A stretch of DNA of 64,000 nt from CANMUM01 sp965263365 (GCA_965263365.1 OZ253672.1:1984001-2048000); one strand, 5' to 3'. Shown: positions 36,018 to 46,407, counted from the first letter of the stretch. The notes: generated from the sequence alone by a model not told the origin. Made by a program: numbers and translations.

Positions 36018-37808
36018 ATGATGCATTCCAACTCTCCCCCGCCGATACTCAAACTCGATAATAATACCGCAAATCAAATTGCGGCAGGTGAAGTTATTGA
36101 AAGACCTTCAGCGGTTGTAAAAGAACTCGTTGAGAACGCAATTGATGCGCAAGCCACAAAAATCAGCATTCGGATTAAAAATGGGGGCAAAACACTCATT
36201 GAGGTTTCAGACAACGGTCACGGAATCTCGGCAAACGAACTTCGCCTTGCAATTGAACGGCATGCGACTTCTAAATTGACGAACCTTTTTGAAATTTCAA
36301 GTTTTGGTTTTCGTGGTGAGGCTTTGCCATCAATTGGTGCGGTGGCTCGCCTCGAAATTTCATCTAAGCGTGAAGGGCAGGAAGCCCACAAAATTGAAGT
36401 AAGTGGCGGTGAAATTTCAGACACCACGCCTGCACGCCGCAATTCGGGCACCACTGTGCGTGTCAGCGATCTATTTTTTGCGACGCCTGCACGGCTAAAG
36501 TTTCTCGGCTCCGATCGTGCAGAAAATATAGCAATTGCAGACACAATCAAGCGGCTTGCAATGGCCAATCCAGATATTGGTTTTGATTTTTTTGATATTA
36601 GCGGTGATAAAGCCCGTAAAATTCTGAACGTTAGTCCGTCGGGTCTTCGCGAACGTCTTACAGATATACTAGGACAATCAAAACTAGATGATTGTATTTC
36701 AATCGACACGGAAAACGAAGGCATTCGCTTAAGCGGATTTATTGGACTTCCAACAGCTGCGCAAGGGTCAGCAAGTGGGCAGTACTTTTTCGTAAATGCA
36801 CGGCCCGTCCGAGATAAATTGTTTTTTGGTGCTGTCAAAGGTGCATATTCTGATTTGCTTCCTAAGGGTAAGTTTCCGTTTATTGTCCTTTTTATGAACA
36901 TTGCGCCAAAAGAAATTGACGTCAACGTTCATCCCGCGAAATCTGAAATCAGATTTCAAAAAGCACCCGCAATTAGAAGTTTTGTATTAAATGCGATTCG
37001 GCATTCTCTCGCGCAAGCAGGCTTGCGCACAGACACGGCACTCTCACAGAGTTTTAGTGCAGGTTTTCAAGATCAAACAACGCGTCCATCAACGCAATAC
37101 CAACATTTTCAAACACGCGCATTTTCAACATCGATTCAAGACAACACTTCACCCCAGCCTGCTTTTCAAGAATTTGCTGAAGCCCCGCGAGCATTTGAAC
37201 CAATGCCAGAGGTGCATGCCGAAACCCAGGACAGCTTTCCCCTCGGCATAGCCCGCGCACAATATCACAAAAATTACATTATCTCCGAAACAAATGATGG
37301 ACTGATTATTGTTGACCAACATGCTGCGCATGAACGACTTGTTTATGAAAAACTAAAAACCCAATATGCGCAAAATGGCGTTAAGTCACAGCGTTTACTC
37401 ATTCCAGAAATTATTAACCTTGGTGCAATCGAAAAGCTTAAAATCGTCGAGAATAAAGATTGGCTCACCGAAATTGGCATTGAAATTGAATTGTTTGGGG
37501 AAGACGCAATTGCCATCCATTCACTGCCTGCTTTGCTTAGTCATGCGGCCCCAATTGAGATTATAAACACTCTCGTCGATGCGCTTGACGCTGATCCCAA
37601 AGCTGCGCTGCAGAAGCGTATTCATGAGGTGCTCGCGACAATCGCCTGTCATGGATCGGTTCGCTCTGGCCGAAAATTAAACAGTGATGAAATGAACGCG
37701 CTTTTGCGTGAAATGGAAGCGACTCCAAATTCCGGAACTTGTAATCACGGACGGCCTACTTTTATCAAACTTGATCTTAATTTTCTCGAAAGCAAGTTTG
37801 GACGATGA
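36018..37808 (+). CDS. mutL: DNA mismatch repair protein MutL
   Basis: 596 residues. The N-terminal GHKL ATPase domain shows IAAGEVIERPSAVVKELVEN (helix with the catalytic Glu), DNGHGI, FGFRGEALPSIGAVA and NSGTTVRVSDLFFATPAR. The C-terminal dimerisation domain shows DQHAAHERLVYEK and ATIACHGSVRSGRKL, then CNHGRPTFIKL. The metal-binding endonuclease motif DQHA(x)2E(x)4E is near-present as DQHAAHERLVYE, as in many species lacking MutH. A four-base overlap with rmuC indicates coupling. Confidence 0.97.
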   Translation: MMHSNSPPPILKLDNNTANQIAAGEVIERPSAVVKELVENAIDAQATKISIRIKNGGKTLIEVSDNGHGISANELRLAIERHATSKLTNLFEISSFGFRGEALPSIGAVARLEISSKREGQEAHKIEVSGGEISDTTPARRNSGTTVRVSDLFFATPARLKFLGSDRAENIAIADTIKRLAMANPDIGFDFFDISGDKARKILNVSPSGLRERLTDILGQSKLDDCISIDTENEGIRLSGFIGLPTAAQGSASGQYFFVNARPVRDKLFFGAVKGAYSDLLPKGKFPFIVLFMNIAPKEIDVNVHPAKSEIRFQKAPAIRSFVLNAIRHSLAQAGLRTDTALSQSFSAGFQDQTTRPSTQYQHFQTRAFSTSIQDNTSPQPAFQEFAEAPRAFEPMPEVHAETQDSFPLGIARAQYHKNYIISETNDGLIIVDQHAAHERLVYEKLKTQYAQNGVKSQRLLIPEIINLGAIEKLKIVENKDWLTEIGIEIELFGEDAIAIHSLPALLSHAAPIEIINTLVDALDADPKAALQKRIHEVLATIACHGSVRSGRKLNSDEMNALLREMEATPNSGTCNHGRPTFIKLDLNFLESKFGR

Positions 37809-38917
37809 GCGAAAATTTTACGCAAACTTGGCAGATTCCAGAAATGTTAGCTGCGCTCCAAGGCGCAGGGGCGATCATTGTGATTTTGCTATTGATTTTT
37901 GCTGTGCGCGGTATTTTCAAACCCAATGAAAACGAAACCAAAGAAACGCTTCGGCGACTTAGTCAATCTCAACACGAATTGTCGGGGAGCTTGAAACAAA
38001 TCGCCGACACACAGTCTCGCGCTCATCAACAAATGATCGAATATGTAGAAAAAAGATTCGATATTTCGCAACAACAACTCAATCAATCACTTGGTCAAAC
38101 CGGCGCGCAAACAGCTAAACACTTAGGCGAACTCATGCAGCGGCTTGCAGCGATCGACAAAGCGCAAGACAATATTGAAAAACTTTCCGGCGATGTGATT
38201 GGGTTACAAGACATCTTATCAAATAAACAAACACGCGGAAATTTCGGTGAAATTCAGCTTGCTGAAATTGTCGCTAACGCGCTGCCAGCTGATAGCTACA
38301 CTCTTCAAGCCGTTCTCTCAAACAACACGCGTGCAGATTGCCTTATACATCTTCAGCACCCGCCGGGTCCCATTGTGATTGACAGTAAATTTCCACTCGA
38401 AGGCTACGAAGCCTTACGCAATGCTAGGGATGAAACCCAACTTCGCGCCGCCAAAACGCTTTTTAAGAGCTCCATTCGAAAGCACATCAAAGACATTTCG
38501 CAAAAGTATATAATTGAGGGCGAAACCGCAGACGGGGCAATCATGTTCTTACCTTCAGAATCCGTCTACGCAGAAATTCATGCAAATTATCCAGAATTGG
38601 CGCGAGAAGGTTTTTCTGAACGTGTTTGGATCGTTTCGCCGACAACTTGCATGGCAACACTGACAACAATGCGCGCGGTCATGAAAGATATGCGCATGCG
38701 TGAACAAGCCACCGCACTTAGGCGCGAACTTGGTGTGTTGGTTAAAGATATGAAGCGGCTCAATGACCGTGTAGTGAAACTCGATCAGCATTTCGGTCAA
38801 GCCGTTCAAGATATTGAAGCCATCAAAATATCAACGCAAAAAGTTACAACACGCTCTACTCGACTTGAAAATCTTGAGTTTGAAGAAAAAGAGAGCGCGC
38901 CTATTTTACCGAAATAG
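37805..38917 (+). CDS. rmuC: DNA recombination protein RmuC
   Basis: 370 residues. One N-terminal membrane helix (GAGAIIVILLLIFAV), a long coiled coil (about 50-130), and the RmuC nuclease-like domain: RGNFGEIQLAEIVANALP, VIDSKFPLEGYEALRNA, IIEGETADGAIMFLPSESVY and IVSPTTCMATLTTM. RmuC limits inverted-repeat rearrangement and is related to restriction-type nucleases. The start overlaps the mutL stop (ATGA). Confidence 0.94.
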   Translation: MSENFTQTWQIPEMLAALQGAGAIIVILLLIFAVRGIFKPNENETKETLRRLSQSQHELSGSLKQIADTQSRAHQQMIEYVEKRFDISQQQLNQSLGQTGAQTAKHLGELMQRLAAIDKAQDNIEKLSGDVIGLQDILSNKQTRGNFGEIQLAEIVANALPADSYTLQAVLSNNTRADCLIHLQHPPGPIVIDSKFPLEGYEALRNARDETQLRAAKTLFKSSIRKHIKDISQKYIIEGETADGAIMFLPSESVYAEIHANYPELAREGFSERVWIVSPTTCMATLTTMRAVMKDMRMREQATALRRELGVLVKDMKRLNDRVVKLDQHFGQAVQDIEAIKISTQKVTTRSTRLENLEFEEKESAPILPK

Positions 38918-38924
38918 TTTTTAG

Positions 38925-39554
38925 TTAGGCCGAATGCGAATTAAAAATTCGATCTCCCGCATCACCCAGTCCAGGTAAAATATAACCTTTTTCATTGAGT
39001 TCGCGATCAAGCCCTGCAACATAAATGGGGAGTTGATCGTCTAAGTCTCGAATGGCTGCAATACCTTCGGGTGCCGCAACAAGTGAAATCATTCGTATAT
39101 CGCGAACGCCTATATTCTTTAGATACTGAATGGCGTCAACCGCTGAGCCTCCAGTTGCCAACATAGGGTCAAGCAAAAAAACAATCTTTTGTGTACAATC
39201 CTTTGGAATATTTTGGTAATAGCTTACAGGGTGAAGCGTTTCTTCATCTCGGTACATGCCTAAAAAACCAACTTTGGCTTCTGGAAATACTGATAGTGCG
39301 CCTTCTAAAAAAACATTACCTGCGCGCAATATCGAAACAAATAAGGGCGAGGGATCGGCTATCATTTTTCCCTTAAAAGTCTCAAGCGGCGTTGTGACTT
39401 CGCATTGGACGCGTTCTAAATCCCGGCTGGCCTCATAAATCAGGCATTGCGCAATGAACCTTAACTTCTCTCGAAATTCAGATGGCTTCATTTGCTCATT
39501 TCGCATTAAATTTAAATTATGTTCAATAAGCGGATGATTGCATATATTTAACAT
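38925..39554 (-). CDS. upp: Uracil phosphoribosyltransferase
   Basis: 209 residues. It converts uracil and PRPP to UMP. The PRPP loop is in VFLLDPMLATGGSAVDA, with ILRAGNVFLEGALSVFPEA and the C-terminal uracil-binding GLDRELNEKGYILPGLGDAG. It is the last gene of the deoA-deoB-add-upp operon and its ATG overlaps the add stop by seven bases. It uses uracil released by upstream pyrimidine salvage. Confidence 0.96.
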   Translation of the reverse strand: MLNICNHPLIEHNLNLMRNEQMKPSEFREKLRFIAQCLIYEASRDLERVQCEVTTPLETFKGKMIADPSPLFVSILRAGNVFLEGALSVFPEAKVGFLGMYRDEETLHPVSYYQNIPKDCTQKIVFLLDPMLATGGSAVDAIQYLKNIGVRDIRMISLVAAPEGIAAIRDLDDQLPIYVAGLDRELNEKGYILPGLGDAGDRIFNSHSA

Positions 39555-40552
39555 ATTTTATTCTCGAGAGTTTGAATTAGATTTGTGCGCGTTGCATCAT
39601 CCACAAAGGCATGTCGAAGTGCCTCTAAATTGCTTTTGTGAAAGTGGGCCTTGTCCCAACCAAGCTCAGAAAGCTCTTGGTATTCACGTGTCATTGTCGT
39701 TTCGAAATAGGGTGGGTCATCGGTTGAAATTGAAAAACTAATTCCCTCTTCCTTTAACCGATGAATTTGATGAACTGCCCAGGAACCAGAGGCACCAAGC
39801 GCAACATTTGAACCCGGATTGACTTCAAGATGAATATCACGGTCTTTGATTAACGCTAAAGTTTCTGAACTTTCAACTGAACGCACACCATGCCCCAAAC
39901 GTGTCACGCCTAATTCTTTTATGGATTGTTCAATTTGCGTGGGCCCACACCATTCGCCGGCATGAACAGTAAGCCCTAAGCCAGCCTCTCGCGCGTGAGA
40001 GTAAGCACGAGAAAAGTCAACGGGCAATCCATAGTCTTCTGCGCCCGCCATTCCAAATCCGCTCACCCGCTCCATTAAATTATTTGCAACCACGTTCGCG
40101 GTTTTTTCGGCACAGTCTACCCCAAAGTGACGTACAATAACGGCCGTAAATCTTGCGATTATTCCCCGCGATTTCTCGACATAATCTGCGGCCTCATTAA
40201 TCGCAGAGAGCATTTCCTTCCAGCGCACCGGATCGTTCTCACACATGAGTACAACCCCTAAAGTAATTTCTGTATAAAACACTCCATGATCCGCTTGCGC
40301 ATTCAGTACAGCTCGCGTCAGTTCATCAAAATCTTCGGGTGTTTTGAGCACGCTCATGACAGCTTCATAAGTTTTTAAAAAATCATTAAAGTCTCGCCAA
40401 AGATAGCGATCGCCTTCCACAAAATTTGCGAGATCAATTCCGTATTTATTCGATTGTGTACGAATAAAATCTGTCGGCGCCGCGCCCTCGAGATGAATAT
40501 GTAGCTCAGTTTTTGGAAATTCTTGCCAGTTGGTCAAATCAGGTTTCTTCAT
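39548..40552 (-). CDS. add: Adenosine deaminase
   Basis: 334 residues, usual length. It deaminates adenosine/deoxyadenosine to inosine. Zinc ligands are in TELHIHLEGA, in VHAGEW (His), and in ISTDDPPYF (Asp); the catalytic Glu region is GLTVHAGEWCGP and the acid/base His is in RLGHGVRSV. The ATG overlaps the deoB stop. Adenine deaminase is the main alternative, but the salvage operon supports adenosine. Confidence 0.93.
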   Translation of the reverse strand: MKKPDLTNWQEFPKTELHIHLEGAAPTDFIRTQSNKYGIDLANFVEGDRYLWRDFNDFLKTYEAVMSVLKTPEDFDELTRAVLNAQADHGVFYTEITLGVVLMCENDPVRWKEMLSAINEAADYVEKSRGIIARFTAVIVRHFGVDCAEKTANVVANNLMERVSGFGMAGAEDYGLPVDFSRAYSHAREAGLGLTVHAGEWCGPTQIEQSIKELGVTRLGHGVRSVESSETLALIKDRDIHLEVNPGSNVALGASGSWAVHQIHRLKEEGISFSISTDDPPYFETTMTREYQELSELGWDKAHFHKSNLEALRHAFVDDATRTNLIQTLENKIC

Positions 40553-41730
40553 AAAAAACTCTTTCCGCTTGGTCCGGCGCCGATGCCTAAATAGTCGAGA
40601 ACACTCGCTCCAATATCCGAAAATTCGCGCTGCCCAATGTCACGCGCTTCAAGAACCGGTGAATAGCCGAGCACAGGAACTTGCTCGCGTGTGTGATCAT
40701 TTCCATGCCATGTCGGATCATTTCCATGATCTGCAGTCACAATTAACATGTCATTGTCACGCATGTTTCCCGTAAAATTTCCGAGCCTTTCGTCAAACCA
40801 CTCAAGCGCACGCGCATAACCTATTGGGTTTCTAGGATGACCGAATAAGCTATCAAATTCTACAAAATTGGCAAAAATTAAGGATCCATTTGGTGCGGTT
40901 TCTAACGCGTGATCCAGTTTGTCAAATAGATCGCGATCAGGCATGCCGGCATGAACTTCTTGCAGCCCCCGCATTGAAAATATATCTCTAATTTTTCCAA
41001 TGCCGATGGTATGATGGCCAACGGCCATTGCGCGATCCAATATCGTATCTGAAGGTGGCTCAATCGCGTAATCGTGACGATTTGAAGTTCGCTTAAAATT
41101 GTTTTCTTCACCGATAAATGGACGTGCGATCACACGCCCTACGCGCATTGGATGTACAATTTTAGCGACACTTTCACAAAGTGCATATAGCCGATCAAGA
41201 CCATAGGTTTTTTCGTGTGCGGCGATTTGGAAAACGCTATCAACAGATGTATAGGCAATTGGTTTTCCGCTTTTTATGTGTGTCACTCCAAGCTCATCAA
41301 TAATTGCTGTGCCGCTTGCGTGTTTGAGGCCAATAAATTCTGTGCCAGTTTGTGCATAAATATCGCCCCGTAATTTTTCTGAAAAACATGGGGTTTGATT
41401 TGGAAAATAATGCCAATCCCAAGGCACAGGTACACCAGCAATTTCCCAGTGTCCGCTTGGTGTATCTTTACCATTTGAAATCTCCCGCGCTGCACCCGCA
41501 AAGCCTATTTGGGCTGATGATAATTCACGATAGGTTTTGTTAACAGATGCTTCTAACGCTGCCCCCAAACCTAAACGCGCAAGATGAGGAATACGGATTG
41601 AGCCATGATCACGCATATATTCAATAATATGACCAATCGTATTCGCGCCCTTGTCCCCAAAGGCTTCCGCATCAGGTGCACCGCCAATACCAGCCGAATC
41701 CATAACGACGAGAAATACTCTTTTTTTCAT
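40549..41730 (-). CDS. deoB: Phosphopentomutase
   Basis: 393 residues. It interconverts (deoxy)ribose 1-phosphate and 5-phosphate, linking nucleoside phosphorolysis to sugar metabolism. The alkaline phosphatase-like fold shows VFLVVMDSAGIGGAPDA at the start, DTPSGHWEIAG (Thr nucleophile), FANFVEFDSLFGHPRNP and TADHGNDPTWHGNDHTRE for the metal site. Overlaps of four bases on both sides confirm the operon. Confidence 0.96.
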   Translation of the reverse strand: MKKRVFLVVMDSAGIGGAPDAEAFGDKGANTIGHIIEYMRDHGSIRIPHLARLGLGAALEASVNKTYRELSSAQIGFAGAAREISNGKDTPSGHWEIAGVPVPWDWHYFPNQTPCFSEKLRGDIYAQTGTEFIGLKHASGTAIIDELGVTHIKSGKPIAYTSVDSVFQIAAHEKTYGLDRLYALCESVAKIVHPMRVGRVIARPFIGEENNFKRTSNRHDYAIEPPSDTILDRAMAVGHHTIGIGKIRDIFSMRGLQEVHAGMPDRDLFDKLDHALETAPNGSLIFANFVEFDSLFGHPRNPIGYARALEWFDERLGNFTGNMRDNDMLIVTADHGNDPTWHGNDHTREQVPVLGYSPVLEARDIGQREFSDIGASVLDYLGIGAGPSGKSFL

Positions 41731-43016
41731 GAAGTGACCTTATCGAGGATAAGCTGCTCATCGATTGACGGTTTATCCGATACGACAGCGCGTTCAATCG
41801 CCAAGTTCAAGCGATTCTTTGCAAGCACCGCATCGACTTTTGAATTGCAATGAATGCGCGCCATCAAATCACCTTTGCGAATCTTTTTGGGTGAGGCAAT
41901 GTGAGCAATGCCAACCGATAAGTCGATTTTATCATTTGGATTTGTACGCCCGCCTCCAATTTCAACAACCGCCATGCCAACCTCATATGCGTTAAAGCCG
42001 TTAAACTCAATATCGCGCGGTGCGACAAAATCCTCAACATATTTTGCATCTTCAAGGCTCTTACGTATATTTGAGGCACCATTTGGCCCGCCTTGGGCCG
42101 AAACCATCTTTTCAAATGTTTCCATCGCACGCCCAGACTGAACAATTTCATCAACATTGTGAACGCCAAATTCCGAACATAGTTCGCGAGTGACTTGGTA
42201 AAGTCTGCTATCGATTTGACCTTCTAGTAGATTTAGAATTTCAGCAACTTCAAGAGCGTTCCCCACTGAAGTTGCGAGAGGAATATCCATATTGGTAATG
42301 AGGGCCTTTGCAGGACATCCAAGTTTTACTGACGTCAAAACCAAGCATTCCGCTAAGTCGCGTGCGGAGTTTTTTGATTTCATAAACGCGCCGGCACCAA
42401 ATTTTACGTCTAATACGAGTTCATCAAGCCCAGCGGCTAATTTCTTAGATAAAATAGAAGACACAATAAGCGGACGCGCAGGAACTGTACCCGTAACGTC
42501 TCGCACAGCATAAAGGCGTTTATCAGCGGGCGCAATTTGCTTGGATGCGCTTGCCATCACCGCCCCAACTGACTTGAGTTGAGATTGCATTTTGTCATGG
42601 GGCAATGCCGTTGAAAAACCCTTAATCGCCTCAAGCTTATCAAGCGTGCCACCAGTATGCCCCAATCCACGGCCTGAAATCATTGGCACATATAGCCCCG
42701 CAGATGCGAGAATAGGCGCCAATGCTAATGATACGCAATCGCCTACGCCGCCGGTTGAATGTTTATCAACGATTTTTCCATCCACATCCCATGCAAGAAC
42801 TTCGCCACTATCACGCATCGAACGCGTTAGCTCTATCACAGATTTTGGCGAAAGATCACGACACAAAACAGCCATCGCAAACGCACCTGCTTGCGCATCA
42901 TTCATATGACCATTTGATAAAGAAGTCACAACAAATTCGATCTCATCAACGTCGATCTCTAATTGATCGCGAATCTTTCCGATGATTTCTGAGATCATAA
43001 AATTCGCTTTAGCCAT
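41727..43016 (-). CDS. deoA: Thymidine phosphorylase
   Basis: 429 residues, first gene of the nucleoside salvage operon. It splits thymidine (and deoxyuridine) with phosphate. Motifs are VDKHSTGGVGDCVSLALAPI (phosphate site), SGRGLGHTGGTLDKLEAIKG (the thymidine phosphorylase signature), and DVKFGAGAFMK. The gap to ecm upstream is only 39 bases on the same strand, so read-through from ecm is possible. Confidence 0.96.
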   Translation of the reverse strand: MAKANFMISEIIGKIRDQLEIDVDEIEFVVTSLSNGHMNDAQAGAFAMAVLCRDLSPKSVIELTRSMRDSGEVLAWDVDGKIVDKHSTGGVGDCVSLALAPILASAGLYVPMISGRGLGHTGGTLDKLEAIKGFSTALPHDKMQSQLKSVGAVMASASKQIAPADKRLYAVRDVTGTVPARPLIVSSILSKKLAAGLDELVLDVKFGAGAFMKSKNSARDLAECLVLTSVKLGCPAKALITNMDIPLATSVGNALEVAEILNLLEGQIDSRLYQVTRELCSEFGVHNVDEIVQSGRAMETFEKMVSAQGGPNGASNIRKSLEDAKYVEDFVAPRDIEFNGFNAYEVGMAVVEIGGGRTNPNDKIDLSVGIAHIASPKKIRKGDLMARIHCNSKVDAVLAKNRLNLAIERAVVSDKPSIDEQLILDKVTS

Positions 43017-43055
43017 GCCTAAGCTTAGGGTGAATTCCGTTGCAGCTCAAGTCAT

Positions 43056-45011
43056 TTAATTTTCGTGCGAATGCGCTAAATCAACAATTTCAATTAAAAT
43101 CTCGTTCATATCAAAATCTTTTGGCGTATAAACCGCCTCAATCCCAATGTCTTTAAGCTGCTTTCGATCTTCATCTGGAATAATGCCGCCGACAAAAACC
43201 GGGCAATCGCTTAATCCTGCATCTGAAAGTTTGTTCATTACATCTTTAACAAGCCCCATATGAGAACCGGATAAAATTGACAAACCAATAACATCAGGCC
43301 TGTGCTGTACTGCTGCACTCACAATCTCGTCGGGGGTGAGGCGAATTCCTTCATAATGAACATCAAAACCGCCATCTCTTGCGCGCAATGCCACTTGCTC
43401 AGCCCCATTTGAATGACCGTCAAGACCAGGTTTTCCGACCAGAAGGCACGGTGTGCGCCCTATGTTTTTTACAAATCGATCGACAGCGTCTAAAAGCGCA
43501 TCATTTGCCGCACCATCATTGCGACGTTCCGTAGGTACGCCTGTCGGCGCTCGATATTGACCATATTCTTGGCGTAAAATATCTGACCACTCTCCTGTCG
43601 TCATACCCGCATGTGCCGCATTGATAGAAGCCTCCATTATGGATCCATCTCCTTTCGCCGCGGCTTGCAGTTTCTGTTTCGCTAGCTCAAGCTTTTCAAG
43701 ATCGCGATTTGTGCGCCATTTCTCAAGTGCAGCAATTTGTTCCGCTTCAACCTTTGGATCAACCGTCATGATTGCATCATTGCCTTGACCGAGCGGACCG
43801 GGTTCTCCTGTTTGATAACAATTGACACCCACAATTTTTGTCTCACCAGATTCAATTTTAGCGATGCGTTCTGCATTGGATAAAACCAGCGCTGCTTTCA
43901 TTCGGTCTATGGCATTCATCGCCCCACCAATTTCATCGATTTCGGCAAGTTCGGCTTTAGCCAAATCTTTGAGTTCATCTGTTTTTCGGCGAACCTCAGG
44001 ATTGCCGTCAAAAAGGTCACCAAATTCTAGAAGATCTGTCTCATAGGCCATAATTTGCTGCATACGCAAAGACCATTGCTGATCCCATGGGCGCGGTAAA
44101 CCAAGTGCCTCATTCCATGCGGGAAGCTGTACGGCGCGTGCGCGCGCATTTTTGGACAATGTCACACCGAGCATCTCAATCAATATCCGGTAAACATTAT
44201 TTTCGGCCTGTGCCTCTGTAAGCCCAAGAGAATTCACTTGAACTCCATATCGGAAACGACGCTTTTTGGGATCTTCTACACCATAGCGCTCCCGACAAAT
44301 TTCATCCCATAATTCTGTAAATGCACGCATTTTGCACATCTCAGTTACGAACTGAATGCCAGAATTGACAAAAAATGAAATTGATCCAACAACATTGTCA
44401 AAAATGTCTTTGTTTACGTCCGGCTGAATGCGATCCAATACAGCAAGCGCCGTCGCCAAGGCAAATGCCAGTTCTTGTTCTGGCCGTGCGCCCGCCTCTT
44501 GGAGATGATACGAACACACATTCATTGGATTCCATTTCGGAATATTATTGACCGTAAAACGCGCGACATCCGCGATCAGATCAAGAGAAGCCTTTGGAGG
44601 AAAAATATAAGTTCCGCGCGATAAATATTCTTTAATTAAATCATTTTGAACAGTGCCGCGCAAACTTGAAATATCGGCTCCTTGCTCTTGCGCCACTGCA
44701 ATATATAAAGCAAGCAACCACGGCGCAGTTGCATTAATTGTCATGGATGTGTTCATGTCCGCGATCGGAATTTGATCAAACAAGGTCCTCATGTCGCCCA
44801 AGTGACAAATCGGAACACCAACCTTTCCGACCTCTCCGCGCGCAAGAATATGATCGGAATCATAACCTGTTTGCGTTGGTAAGTCGAAGGCCACGGAAAG
44901 CCCTGTTTGGCCCTTGGCTAAATTACCTCGAAATAGCGCATTCGAAGCTTGGGCGGTCGAGTGGCCAGCATAAGTTCGAAATAGCCAAGGTCTATCGTTT
45001 ATTTTACTCAT
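43056..45011 (-). CDS. ecm: Ethylmalonyl-CoA mutase (B12-dependent)
   Basis: 651 residues. The TIM-barrel half shows RPWLFRTYAGHSTAQASNA, GLSVAFDLPTQTGYDSD, MNTSMTINATAPWLLALY and RGTVQNDLIKEYLSRGTYIFP; the C-terminal cobalamin domain has GLDGHSNGAEQVALRARDGG, LSILSGSHM and VGGIIPDED. It converts ethylmalonyl-CoA to methylsuccinyl-CoA in the ethylmalonyl-CoA pathway. The call over methylmalonyl-CoA mutase rests on the single-subunit length and the adjacent ccr. It is head-to-head with ccr. Confidence 0.9.
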   Translation of the reverse strand: MSKINDRPWLFRTYAGHSTAQASNALFRGNLAKGQTGLSVAFDLPTQTGYDSDHILARGEVGKVGVPICHLGDMRTLFDQIPIADMNTSMTINATAPWLLALYIAVAQEQGADISSLRGTVQNDLIKEYLSRGTYIFPPKASLDLIADVARFTVNNIPKWNPMNVCSYHLQEAGARPEQELAFALATALAVLDRIQPDVNKDIFDNVVGSISFFVNSGIQFVTEMCKMRAFTELWDEICRERYGVEDPKKRRFRYGVQVNSLGLTEAQAENNVYRILIEMLGVTLSKNARARAVQLPAWNEALGLPRPWDQQWSLRMQQIMAYETDLLEFGDLFDGNPEVRRKTDELKDLAKAELAEIDEIGGAMNAIDRMKAALVLSNAERIAKIESGETKIVGVNCYQTGEPGPLGQGNDAIMTVDPKVEAEQIAALEKWRTNRDLEKLELAKQKLQAAAKGDGSIMEASINAAHAGMTTGEWSDILRQEYGQYRAPTGVPTERRNDGAANDALLDAVDRFVKNIGRTPCLLVGKPGLDGHSNGAEQVALRARDGGFDVHYEGIRLTPDEIVSAAVQHRPDVIGLSILSGSHMGLVKDVMNKLSDAGLSDCPVFVGGIIPDEDRKQLKDIGIEAVYTPKDFDMNEILIEIVDLAHSHEN

Positions 45012-45180
45012 AGGTTATATTCACGCAATATTATTTCGTTATTTATAAAATTATTTTCTTATAATTACTAAAAGTTTCTTTTGCAATGCACAATTTTCAC
45101 TTGAAATTTATTTATCTTTATGATTTGTACGATTTTAACACGTTAATTGAAATATTATTACTTAAAATGGAGTTATCGAT

Positions 45181-46407
45181 ATGAGTGATATAAAAGAGCT
45201 ATACGAGATTGGTGAAGTGCCGCCGCTCGGAACAGTTCCAATGCAAATGTATGCGTGGACGATTCGTCGTGAGCGCCACGGTGAACCCCATGATTCATTT
45301 AAAGTGGAAGTTGTTGATGTCCCAGAAGTCGGTGAAAATGATGTATTAATTTACATCATGGCGGCCGGCGTAAACTATAATGGAGTTTGGGCGGGTCTTG
45401 GTGTTCCTCTGTCACCTTTCGATGTCCATGGCGCTGACTATCACATCGCTGGCTCAGATGCCTCCGGCATTATTTGGGCTGTTGGACGCAACGTAAAACG
45501 TTGGAAGGTCGGTGATGAGGTTATTGTTCATTGCAACCAAGATGATGGTGATGATGAACATTGCAATGGGGGAGACCCGATGATGTCTCCAACTCAGCGG
45601 ATATGGGGATATGAAACCCCAGATGGTTCATTTGCGCAATTCACCTCCGTTCAGTCACGCCAAGTCATGCGTAGACCCAAACATCTCTCTTGGGAAGAAA
45701 GTGCCTGCTACACGCTGACTCTTGCAACCGCCTATCGTATGTTATTTGGGCATCAACCTCATGATCTCAAGCCGGGACAAAATGTTCTCGTTTGGGGGGC
45801 GTCTGGTGGATTGGGTTCATTTGCGGTTCAGCTCGCGCGCGAAGCCGGCGCTCATGCTATCGGTGTAATTTCAGAAGAAGATAAGCGAGATTATGTGATG
45901 TCATTGGGCGCAAAGGGCGTTTTAAATCGCAAAGATTTCGATTGCTGGGGCCAACTCCCTGAAGTGAATAGCGAAGAATATAAGAAATGGTTTGGCGAGG
46001 TTCGAAAATTTGGCAAGGCTATTTGGGACATTACTGGAAAAGGAAATAATGTTGACATGGTATTTGAGCATCCCGGTCAAGCGACGTTCCCTGTCTCAAA
46101 TTTTGTGGTAAAACGAGGGGGTATGGTTGTTATATGCGCGGGGACCACGGGCTATAATTTAACCATGGATGCGCGTTATACATGGATGCATCAAAAGCGT
46201 ATGCAAGGCAGTCATTTTGCAACTCTTATGCAAGCTTCCGCTGCTAACGAGTTGGTTTGTGAAGGTCGTATTGATCCATGCATGTCAGAGGTCTTCCCTT
46301 GGAATGAAATTCCAGAAGCACATGCTAAAATGCGTGCCAATGAGCACAAGCCTGGAAACATGGCTGTACTTGTCAATGCACTTAAGCCGGGGCTGAAGAC
46401 ACTCTAA
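45181..46407 (+). CDS. ccr: Crotonyl-CoA carboxylase/reductase
   Basis: 408 residues, with GGAG before the ATG. A medium-chain dehydrogenase that reduces crotonyl-CoA with NADPH and CO2 to ethylmalonyl-CoA. Features are VMAAGVNYNGVWAGLG-like IMAAGVNYNGVWAGLGVP, IAGSDASGIIWAVG, VHCNQDDGDDEHCNGGDPM, the Rossmann VWGASGGLGSFAVQ and VFEHPGQATFPVS. It is the defining enzyme of the pathway and, with ecm, supports growth on C2 compounds without the glyoxylate shunt. Confidence 0.94.
   Translation: MSDIKELYEIGEVPPLGTVPMQMYAWTIRRERHGEPHDSFKVEVVDVPEVGENDVLIYIMAAGVNYNGVWAGLGVPLSPFDVHGADYHIAGSDASGIIWAVGRNVKRWKVGDEVIVHCNQDDGDDEHCNGGDPMMSPTQRIWGYETPDGSFAQFTSVQSRQVMRRPKHLSWEESACYTLTLATAYRMLFGHQPHDLKPGQNVLVWGASGGLGSFAVQLAREAGAHAIGVISEEDKRDYVMSLGAKGVLNRKDFDCWGQLPEVNSEEYKKWFGEVRKFGKAIWDITGKGNNVDMVFEHPGQATFPVSNFVVKRGGMVVICAGTTGYNLTMDARYTWMHQKRMQGSHFATLMQASAANELVCEGRIDPCMSEVFPWNEIPEAHAKMRANEHKPGNMAVLVNALKPGLKTL

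Noticed and set aside
45075..45095. TTGCAATGCA motif as a defined RamB/PccR operator
   Set aside because: The match to the TTTGCAAA-type sites is too loose to be listed as a feature.
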